Assembly: GCA_905250885.1 (NCBI GenBank)
Contig: CAJNOQ010002889.1
Location: 1 to 22,247, forward strand
Direction: 5' to 3'
DNA length: 22,247 nt
Source: Didymodactylos carnosus
Taxonomy: Eukaryota > Rotifera > Eurotatoria > Philodinida > Philodinidae
Shown: positions 18,501 to 22,247 of the stretch, piece after piece
How the letters are laid out: each line of letters opens with the position of its first letter
Position numbering within the stretch: position 1 is the first letter of the stretch
The notes under the pieces: model-generated
What the model was told of the DNA's origin: nothing
The model's input: only the letters and a program-made list of their open reading frames with translations
Database searches by the model: none
Made by a program: the position numbers and the translations under genes

Positions 18501-20775
18501 GGATTCTACTTTTTTTTAATTTACCCGAAAACCGGAAGGTTCTAGTGGAAAACCCACAAAGTTTTAGTGAAAAAATTACATGAGTTTAGCTAAAATACAT
18601 GAAGGTTTAAAAAGAATTACTTGAGAACGTAATGATAATTTGACATTCTCCGCCGGGTGGAAAAAAAATTTTCAGGTCGGGTACGGATACGAAAATAATA
18701 CCCGTGGACACTAGCCAGAGGACAAGCTTACCCTGGTAAAAACTAACTAGAGACAAACGATGTTGCACAAAGATTGAAGAATTGACTGAGTGAAACGGTG
18801 ATTAGAATATTGAAAATAAAAAAACTAAAAAATTTTAGGAAGTAGTCATTGTAAAGTTTAAATAATCTACAAAATTGGATATAAGTCACAAACAGAATGA
18901 AATGAATGAAATTAACGAAATTTCATCTAACAATTGAAAGAAAATCCCCGGAATAAACGGTTCTAGTAAACGCTAAATCTTTCCTTCGCTACTGGCACTA
19001 TCTTAGTGTCAATATATGCGTGTATCCTACAAAGTGATTTATCATTATATTTTGTTTTTTATTGTTATTTAATTTGAGTTTTGCCTGCAATATTCTTGAT
19101 AGAATAACAAATAATTTTCTCATACCATTAATTGCCAATGCAAAACATACTTGTACTGAATAGTACAAAACGAAATGGAACGAAAGAATATTGCGAGAGA
19201 CCTCTTTTCAAACTCTTTCTCAACATGTGTGCACAAAGACTTATTAGAAACCTGCAGATTAATTTTTGGTAAAAAATAAACAAAATACTCAGATCATCTT
19301 TTCTGAGTATCTGGAAAGTATTGAAAAATTTGAGATTGGGATCAAAATATTCAAAAATAGTTACACTAAACTGTGCGATTTTTTTGCGGTTTGACATTAT
19401 TATCTCATAAAAACTATACCATACAGTCAACCTTTTCTGCTTTATCGAGTTAATAGAATTTAAACAAGGAAATAGGTGTCTGCCATGTTAAAAAATATCA
19501 TGATCTTCAGTATAACTTTCATTTTTGAGCTAATAATGTGACTAAGGCCTATCGAAGGAAAAACGTAATATAAAACCTGAGAAGAATTTGGTATCCTCAC
19601 CCTGAGAAAAGGTATCCTCCCTCTTTTTTGCGAAAAATCTTTCATTTTGTAATTCTAGTCTACTGAACTCGATGCGCGGAAGATCATTCGATTTTCATCG
19701 TATTTTAGGGACAATGTTGGAAAAGATTCTTGATTATGATACCAAAATCTTTCAACATCTAAGCAGTACGAACAAACCGAATGTTAAGACATCGTGATGT
19801 AAATTGTTTGAGGAACAGTAAGAATGTGACTTACCGGTCAATCCGTCTGATTTTGCTACATTTTTTGAACTAGCACATAGCCTAAAACAACAAAAAAGAA
19901 AAATTATTGCGTTGATAAAATACTCACGTTAGAAAGATAAACACAATCTAAATCTAATTTTTTTTCTAAGAAGTCCGCTAACAAGGACCAGAAAAAGAAC
20001 ATTTTTTATTTAAAATATATTACAAGGCAATTTCGTCACTGTTGTTAATCCGATGTTACGATTAAAGCATTTGTTCTACTTCGTTCTTTTTATTCGGCCA
20101 CTGTCAAGGATTAGCCTGACAAATTACCGGTGATATTCTTCATATCAATCATGAATAATCAGACAATCGTAGATTACATTTATGACATGAGTCCGTGTAT
20201 ATATATATAAGGAGATGAAGATATTTCTTGGAAAGTTACATTTTATTTACTTATGTATAATTCATTAGAATCAGATTAGTACAGTTGGACTATACTGTAG
20301 ATTCAACACACACTTCAATAAAATAATCCTGAGTGTATTGTTAGTGATCAAGTATCTTTCGGTAAACGCTGGAATAACTAATTTTCCTAACTAAAAGTTA
20401 TATACATTTGAAATCATAAATGATTAAAAGTTTAGACAAACAAACATATTTTTTATTTTATGTGCTGTCAATGTTAATCAAATGTTACTCTGTTCAACTA
20501 CGACAATATCTTACGGCGTCATATGTTCAAAGCATATGAACATTCTGTTCCTCTGTTGTTCTTAAATCAGTAGAACTTAAAAATCATTATCCATAATATT
20601 CTTCCTTCGGGAAAATTATTCAAAATTTGATTAGCCAAATTTCTATCGTGTTCTGAATCATCCATCACAATAAAGAAAGATTACTTTCATTTGTTTAAAC
20701 TCTATTCTTATTATTAAATTTCTCCACATTTTCTAGCAGTAAAGATACATAAATGTCAACTCACCATGCACCCAT
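3107..20775 (-). CDS. SVIL: Supervillin-like protein, near-complete 36-exon gene
   Basis: Supervillins are membrane-associated scaffolds that bind F-actin and myosin II and act in cell spreading, adhesion turnover and cytokinesis. The minus strand gives 36 exons with consistent GT-AG splicing and phase, from ATG at 20773-20775 to TGA at 3107-3109: 6096 nt, 2031 residues. Order: a long low-complexity N-terminal half with short family motifs (SVAAKKNLF, SFKDKMTLFNQ, TQPITAEEV), a conserved linker (NPLRQIQ, DEYTEIRTN), five gelsolin-like repeats (about residues 1200-1951) and a villin headpiece (1952-2031). Phrases such as GRRHCPLRLVNP, SLRSRTS-like NLRSRTS, LYIWQG and YAGLEPIEFTN match vertebrate supervillin rather than villin or gelsolin. 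Many introns are 53-65 bp; the large ones hold transposon relics. Exon blocks are listed separately. Identity is very secure; exon 1 and exon 14 are the least certain parts, and UTR exons are not resolved. Confidence 0.95.
3521..3867. mobile_element. Intronic MITE with ~85-bp terminal inverted repeats
   Basis: The left arm 3521-3607 and right arm 3783-3867 are reverse complements over about 85 bp, roughly 80% identical by eye, with a perfect 22-bp block, TTTTCAAAACATAATATCCC plus TG. The 175-bp centre has no coding potential. This is a MITE-like inverted-repeat element inside the intron 3475-3920, which explains why that intron is much larger than its neighbours. No clear target-site duplication was found, so the superfamily is unassigned. 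Confidence 0.75.
3921..4545 (-). CDS. SVIL: Supervillin exons 30-33: gelsolin-like repeat 5
   Basis: Exons 4471-4545, 4338-4415, 4101-4280 and 3921-4045 give about residues 1799-1951. RMFHLSSLHGPFVAVE, PFPFIQTDLYDQHQP, ALCLIDTEDELYIWQG and GYVVYAGLEPIEFTNLFPKW match vertebrate supervillin (RLFILSSSSGDF, PFLQEDLYSAPQP, ALFLVDNHHEVYLWQG, HAGLEPLTFTNMFPSW). Exon 32 has an open frame with a tempting Met further upstream, but the family alignment and phase place the acceptor at TTTATTTAG, giving a 57-bp intron. The intron to exon 33 is 55 bp, and its nearer TTGTAG acceptor would bring an in-frame stop. This block leads into the headpiece after a 446-bp intron that carries a MITE. Confidence 0.95.
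4647..5625. mobile_element. Decayed YR element bounded by possible inverted repeats
   Basis: The recombinase relic sits between two inverted 34-35-bp sequences, 4647-4680 and 5592-5625. Both contain GAAGTTTGTACAAAATG followed by C/T and TAAT, with about 30 of 35 positions matching after reverse complementing. Part of the match comes from a palindromic core (TTTGTACAAA), so the evidence is moderate. If these are termini, the copy is a 979-bp internally deleted element inside supervillin intron 29 (4546-5679). The space after the recombinase (5021-5591) shows no other coding signal. Confidence 0.45.
4738..5020 (+). pseudogene. Tyrosine recombinase fragment, frameshifted mobile-element relic
   Basis: The plus strand carries the C-terminal catalytic half of a tyrosine recombinase, split between two frames. 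Frame one (from about 4738, just after an in-frame TAA) reads APHLPAKSVIIAQKWIK, then MKLAGIDTDKFKTHSCREA, ending at SKA near 4878. The next frame continues QGLGIHRSLRTAKWANVD, then TLRRFYHREI, to the TAG at 5018-5020. The HSCR box (H-x-x-R), the W in AKWANVD and the nucleophile Tyr in RRFYH are in family order, so the catalytic residues survive, but the frame is broken by a one-base shift at about 4877-4880 and the N-terminal half is missing. The style (FKTHS-x-R-x-A...SKA, FYHR) is that of animal YR elements (DIRS/Ngaro-like, or possibly Crypton). It lies antisense in a supervillin intron and is certainly inactive here. Confidence 0.8.
5680..6232 (-). CDS. SVIL: Supervillin exons 27-29: gelsolin-like repeat 4
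   Basis: Exons 6127-6232, 5875-6073 and 5680-5816 give about residues 1652-1799. VHIVQEKEEPVFLQLFDG, EWRMYVLRGEIEVE, SSNLRSRTSFMLT and TMLLWHGCR match the family's EPPCFLQCF, EWRLYCVRGE, SSLRSRTSMV and LIYLWHGCK. Exon 28 could run open to a TGA at 5805-5807. Using the GTATGA donor at 5874 and the TTTAAAG acceptor removes a 58-bp intron and restores EKRPSEFDF, then EGDEINLFWEAIQERPNRRKY, which matches the vertebrate [20 protein letters not shown]. Homology therefore fixes this intron. Exon 29 ends at GTAAGT, beside the intron carrying the recombinase relic. Confidence 0.94.
6356..6917 (-). CDS. SVIL: Supervillin exons 24-26: gelsolin-like repeat 3
   Basis: Exons 6802-6917, 6577-6740 and 6356-6516 give about residues 1505-1651. 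NLGRGKKWYDPVELRG spans the exon 24/25 junction and resembles the vertebrate VGRGYG...EGHDRR segment. LSINVWHVAD, YGQFHSEDVYIIRWKYKLV and TSYFIWQGAKSSPNEKG match the VDVWHI, GQFHEGDAYVVKWKF and YFFWQGRHSTVSEKG strands of the family. LMTVFLDEEKG is the conserved helix after the core. Introns are 61 and 60 bp with clean consensus sites. The supervillin-specific insert between KYKLV and the WQG strand is shorter than in vertebrates. Confidence 0.95.
6977..7653 (-). CDS. SVIL: Supervillin exons 21-23: gelsolin-like repeat 2
   Basis: Exons 7508-7653, 7224-7383 and 6977-7158 give about residues 1342-1504. NRVYKVENDTLIPLDD and LSVKYLNPSE lead into VFVLDFGPELYIWNGK, the hallmark core strand of a gelsolin-like repeat. 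QLAQQLWND, CSINPFDP and PEWSIFGK then follow. These parallel vertebrate supervillin (VLVFDFGSEVYVWHGK, LAKHLWN, CDINPLDP, PDWAIFGR) in order and spacing. The following KGKFYDWPGDL matches the FKEKFLDWTEL segment. Introns here are 65 and 124 bp. Nothing is missing from the repeat core, and the homology is unambiguous. Confidence 0.95.
7715..8386 (-). CDS. SVIL: Supervillin exons 17-20: gelsolin-like repeat 1
   Basis: Exons 8234-8386, 8056-8123, 7931-7999 and 7715-7865 give about residues 1195-1342. The order is ALAAKENFAEVNLRKID, YKDLMLILIKGRRHCPLRLV, a GDSYILITPSKVFAWIG strand-turn core and FSSTIEKAK. This matches the first supervillin gelsolin-like repeat (vertebrate LMLLQIKGRRHVQTRLV, GDCFLL, FLWVGEF, IEKAK). 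Two splice choices are set by homology and phase. Exon 17 uses the TTATTTAG acceptor rather than the nearer TCTCAG, and exon 18 ends before GTAGGT. Exon 20 (TMELIEYLKQHRDMG onward) is more diverged. The repeat is a structural scaffold in this family; gelsolin-type actin-severing residues are not expected. Confidence 0.93.
8447..9083 (-). CDS. SVIL: Supervillin exons 14-16: pre-gelsolin conserved linker
   Basis: Exons 8916-9083, 8671-8857 and 8447-8607 cover about residues 1023-1195. Exon 15 carries VLKPDDQLDEFF, matching the vertebrate E/V-MKPDD-ETF block. Exon 16 carries VKPQRR, NPLRQIQ and DEYTEIRTNISEQELRRLK, which aligns with the highly conserved block just before the first gelsolin-like repeat. 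Exon 14 is less certain. Read as one open exon, its phase fits both neighbours and it contains LNRKVGG, like the family's LNNKVGG. But it also contains an internal GT...AG pair (8967-9036, 70 nt) that looks like a small intron. See the findings. Confidence 0.85.
9084..11342 (-). other. Largest supervillin intron (13), microsatellite-rich
   Basis: This 2.26-kb interval lies between exons 13 and 14. It contains (TG)n at 9234-9248, (GA)15 at 9495-9524, (TA)14 at 9565-9592, (GAA)7 near 10249-10269 and a TA-rich run near 11098-11127. I see no exon with family similarity in it, although a small exon is not excluded (see the exon 14 finding). The remainder is AT-rich and featureless. Confidence 0.6.
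9495..9592. repeat. Compound microsatellite (GA)15 ... (TA)14
   Basis: A pure GA dinucleotide run (9495-9524) and a pure TA run (9565-9592) lie 40 bp apart in the largest intron. These are simple-sequence tracts, likely length-polymorphic. Confidence 0.95.
11343..12563 (-). CDS. SVIL: Supervillin exons 11-13: linker with EQL...EWKKRV block
   Basis: Exons 12180-12563, 11643-11700 and 11343-11572 cover about residues 799-1023. Exon 11 is a Ser/Lys/Thr-rich disordered stretch. Exons 12 and 13 join to give IIPLKQRLEQLKTF, then ENEWKKRV and FSIEGKLRQAGK, which follow the vertebrate supervillin pattern of a helical block with a W-K-x-R core followed by F-x-V/I-x-G-K/R and a basic Pro/Thr tail. Acceptors are CTTGTAG, TCAATAG and TTTTTAG; donors are GTAAGA, GTTTGT and GTAAGT. 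The 2.26-kb intron after exon 13 is the largest in the gene. Confidence 0.88.
12564..14228 (-). other. Supervillin intron 10 (1.67 kb)
   Basis: Between exons 10 and 11. It holds the inverted MITE copy at 13468-13584 and a perfect 10-bp hairpin, AGATATTCAG (13018-13027) with CTGAATATCT (13056-13065). No coding motif of the family was found inside. Confidence 0.65.
13468..13584. repeat. Second, inverted copy of the 2328-2482 repeat
   Basis: Read on the minus strand, this segment follows the 2328-2482 element closely: TTTACCGAAGTTTA, AAAATTTTGAG, ACCGGTTT-AAATTAC, AAAAATCTGA-ATTG and TACCGAAGCGTC occur in the same order. It lies in the supervillin intron 12564-14228 in the opposite orientation. 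One terminus appears deleted (GCGTC runs directly into TCTCTA) and no target duplication is evident. Two copies in one window show this is a dispersed family. Confidence 0.75.
14229..14917 (-). CDS. SVIL: Supervillin exons 8-10: conserved N-terminal motifs
   Basis: Exons 14801-14917, 14420-14732 and 14229-14361 (about residues 611-799) contain the short motifs that recur in supervillin N-terminal halves. SVAAKKNLFETFSK resembles the vertebrate SVAAKRLLF block, and LSFKDKMTLFNQKK resembles the SLAEKLALFNK block. RLTQ at the end of exon 9 joins PITAEEVQAAA in exon 10, reproducing the TQPIT/V-EEV motif exactly across the splice junction, which is strong evidence for the junction. Donors are GTAAGT, GTACGA and GTAAAT. 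The remaining sequence is acidic and S/T-rich. These motifs lie in the region that interacts with the cytoskeleton in vertebrates; which partner each binds cannot be read from sequence. Confidence 0.9.
14918..15499 (-). other. Supervillin intron 7 (582 bp), nothing else seen
   Basis: Bounded by a GTAAGT donor after exon 7 and a TTGTAG acceptor before exon 8. No repeat or coding signal recognised. Confidence 0.6.
15500..16574 (-). CDS. SVIL: Supervillin exon 7: long low-complexity exon
   Basis: This is the longest exon: 1075 nt, about residues 253-611, open throughout. It starts after a TTATAG acceptor and ends at a GTAAGT donor in phase 2. The protein is Ser/Thr/Asn/Gln-rich with short homopolymers (a Thr run near STTTTTTLSR, a Gln run near VKQQQQRTL) and charged patches, typical of a disordered scaffold arm. 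Towards the end, RLNKALSFDAQFETLEK and KCSIERLNKLL look like short amphipathic helices. There is no catalytic motif. It feeds in phase into the exon carrying the SVAAKKNLF motif, which ties it to the same gene. Confidence 0.85.
16678..19881 (-). CDS. SVIL: Supervillin exons 2-6: disordered N-terminal region
   Basis: Exons at 19835-19881, 17685-18014, 17503-17649, 16849-16955 and 16678-16792 encode about residues 4-252. Each is bounded by AG and GT (GTAAGT, GTAAGA, GTAATT, GTATAA, GTTTGT) and the phases chain without a stop. The protein is rich in Asn, Ser, Thr and Gln, with low-complexity runs, and is probably disordered; a more folded-looking stretch is IIFWRDLDHHLNHIG in the 17503-17649 exon. 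No named domain is visible. In vertebrate supervillin this half carries myosin II and actin binding sites, but it is too diverged here to place them. The intron 18015-19834 carries a MITE. Exon 2 (47 nt) rests on splice sites and phase alone. Confidence 0.72.
16956..17502 (-). other. Supervillin intron 4 (547 bp) with a small hairpin
   Basis: Between exons 4 and 5. ATAAAAGTAACA (17342-17353) and TGTTACTTTTAT (17383-17394) form a perfect 12-bp stem with a 29-nt loop. No exon-like sequence is seen. Confidence 0.55.
18015..19834 (-). other. Supervillin intron 2 (1.82 kb)
   Basis: Holds the hAT-like element at 18461-18713 and, just left of it, a TACTTGG...CCAAGTA hairpin (18429-18450). The 19000-19700 part has a 100-codon open frame on the minus strand with no recognisable motif; I treat it as non-coding. 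Confidence 0.5.
18461..18713. mobile_element. hAT-like non-autonomous element, GGGTACGG-rich
   Basis: The left end TAGAGATGTGCAATCCGACC resembles hAT-type termini, and the interior has two direct copies of a GGTYGGGTACGG word (18486 and 18675 regions) in otherwise AT-rich DNA. If the right end is ...GTGGACACTA at 18713, the flanks are GTCAGAAG (18453-18460) and GCCAGAGG (18714-18721), which match at 6 of 8 positions, a decayed 8-bp duplication. It lies in the supervillin intron 18015-19834. The right terminus is weak, so the boundaries are provisional. Confidence 0.5.
20765..20775 (-). CDS. SVIL: Candidate exon 1: 11-nt coding start
   Basis: On the minus strand ATGGGTGCATG is followed directly by a strong donor, GTGAGT. 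The two leftover bases TG join the first G of exon 2 (acceptor at 19882-19883) to make a Trp codon, giving an N-terminus MGAWLCASSKN. The phase fits exactly. The vertebrate long isoform starts differently (a basic MKRKERIAR-type start), so homology does not support this start. It rests on the ATG, donor quality and phase. A Gly at position 2 raises the idea of N-myristoylation, but position 6 is Cys rather than the usual Ser/Thr. Other upstream exons are possible. Confidence 0.4.
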
Positions 20776-22247
20776 AATTAAACAGCAATCTTGTGGTCAA
20801 TCGAATCAAACCAAATACTCTTGTCGATGTCGACTCTCTATATACTAACTACAGTTATCTCTTACTTAATTGATGTACATATGAAAACTGTAAAACGAAA
20901 AAAAAGGAAGAAGAGTAGAAGGCATGAACGTCACGTCATGCTGTCGAGGTTAATAGATATGAGACAAGTATGCTTGTAGTAGTAAGCAAGCGAGCGCTTG
21001 TTATATACACGTATATTCCTTTTTTTTCTCCTTGGTTATATAAACTACAACTAACATAGCGAATAATAATAGGTTTTTTTTATGATCATAAATGTACGTA
21101 TATATGTAGGAAATATGCAATAATATACAGAAGAAAGAAACTATTTTTTTTCTTCTTTAGAGAGGATTTATTCTGTTTTTGGCTCCTGTGATGATGTTAT
21201 GGTGTATTTTCTTTCCATTTCTCGTATTATAATTAATATTATTATTGTTCTAATCATAATCTACTACCACGAGACGATTGTTCTGTCTTATTAAAAAAGT
21301 TCAGTTAAATATTGTTCAACCATATGATTTTGTCATTCTCTAGTTAAAATACGTAGAAAAAATCTACGTATGCGTCAACCAACTTTCATTTTTGACACAA
21401 ATTTTTTGTATAAACACATCTGATTATAGATAAAAAAATTTCTTATTTTCGTTTTGTTCAAAAGTATTTATGTTTCTCAAGTAAAAAGGCGTCATCTTCA
21501 TGCTTACTCAAAGATTTTTTGCTTTCTATTCTTTTTCTCTAATAATAGAATTCCTAGGCAAAGAAGGGTTTGTATTCAATTAAATGAGAATGGAAATTTT
21601 AGAAAAATCGCAAGTGAAAATTTTGTCTTAAAAAGTTTGAGAAGAATCACATTCGATTCATTCTTGCATGGAAAACATTAGTATGTGGTTTATTTATATT
21701 CAAAATGTAACCTGACAACGGAAGGAGGAGAGGAGGGGGTGGAAAATTTACTTATAAATCCGCATAGAATATCCAAATATCTCTAGAACACAGCTTGATC
21801 AGAAAGAGAGTGAAACATTATATTATGGGCCCTAACTTGAGATATTAGGAAAAAAATATGGCATTTCTTATGTATATTTGATCTTTCTTTATGGAAGATT
21901 TTGGCCAAATTCAAATTTTCTTTCTCTGGAAGTAGACCTATGCTTACGTGGACTGATATATACGTACAAAACGAGAAAAAGGTAAAAATATATCACGACT
22001 ACACTACAGGGTGCCGTTAAGACAAAGAAAAACATAGACAGAGAGAAAGAGAGTACTATTCTGGAACTAATAACCATGCGGTGAGACAATAATAGAGAAA
22101 AATTGTATATACATGCATCTATCAAGAGAATAGTGTTTCTCTAATAGAATGATATGCAGTCTTGAAAAATGTTCATACATATTTGTGTTTTTTATTGATA
22201 GAAGCTGTTTGCATACACAGAAGGTCAAATTCAAGGATAAACAGAGA
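20776..22247. other. Upstream flank, no supported gene
   Basis: This is the 5' side of the supervillin gene and may hold its promoter and untranslated exons. I found no coding exon with family similarity. Small hairpins are present (CAAGCG-AG-CGCTTG near 20987-21000; ATACGTAG with CTACGTAT near 21349-21371). Open frames on both strands are short and low complexity. Confidence 0.45.
20838..20846 (-). promoter_or_regulatory. Possible TATA-like element upstream of candidate exon 1
   Basis: The minus strand reads AGTATATAG about 65 nt upstream of the candidate ATG at 20775. Spacing would allow a short leader. TA-rich words are common here, so this is weak. Confidence 0.2.

Noticed and set aside
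19128-19430. 100-codon minus-strand open frame in intron 2
   Set aside because: No recognisable domain, no suitable splice context, and exons 2 and 3 already join in phase without it.
20838-20846. Confident promoter call from the TATATA word
   Set aside because: TA-rich words are frequent in this DNA; kept only as a low-confidence feature.
1-22247. Bacterial-type systems (operons, CRISPR, toxin-antitoxin, prophage)
   Set aside because: Spliceosomal introns and an animal cytoskeletal gene fill the window; no such features are present. The recombinase relic is of eukaryotic YR-element type.

Overview
The window is animal nuclear DNA: AT-rich, intron-dense, and scattered with microsatellites and short non-autonomous transposon remnants. 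It holds one large gene on the minus strand, a supervillin (SVIL-type villin/gelsolin superfamily) orthologue. I could rebuild it almost end to end from splice signals, reading phase and family motifs. The favoured model has 36 coding exons between 20775 (candidate start codon) and 3107 (stop), 6096 nt, 2031 residues. All intron phases agree and the length is close to the long vertebrate supervillin. Many introns are only 53-65 bp. Small introns, about 70% AT and S/T/N/Q-rich linkers fit a bdelloid rotifer (Rotaria/Adineta-like), but this is an inference and other small-intron invertebrates are possible.

Layout, left to right. 1-2300 is the gene's 3' flank: a CpG-rich stretch of degenerate repeated motifs (281-720), a ~550-bp foldback palindrome (783-1336), then unassigned sequence. 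A small hAT-like MITE with an imperfect 8-bp target duplication lies at 2328-2482. 2490-3106 is AT-rich and should hold the 3' UTR and poly(A) site. 3107-4545 carries the villin headpiece (3107-3474) and gelsolin-like repeat 5. One intron here contains a ~350-bp inverted-repeat MITE (3521-3867). The next intron (4546-5679) holds a frameshifted tyrosine-recombinase fragment (4738-5020), possibly within its own inverted repeats (4647-5625). 5680-8386 is a compact run of exons for gelsolin-like repeats 4 to 1. 8447-9083 encodes the conserved linker before the repeats. 9084-11342 is a 2.3-kb microsatellite-rich intron. 11343-18014 encodes the long, mostly disordered N-terminal half with short supervillin signature motifs. 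One intron there carries a second, inverted copy of the 2328-2482 repeat (about 13468-13584). 18015-20764 holds two larger introns, one with another hAT-like element (18461-18713), and a 47-nt exon. 20776-22247 is upstream sequence with no recognised gene.

The only functional protein I can support is supervillin, a membrane-associated actin and myosin II scaffold. The recombinase piece is a dead mobile-element relic. I saw no operon, CRISPR array, tRNA, rRNA or novel multi-gene system. The points most worth a second look are the headpiece actin-binding substitutions, the ambiguous exon 14, the tiny exons, the decayed recombinase element and the large foldback.
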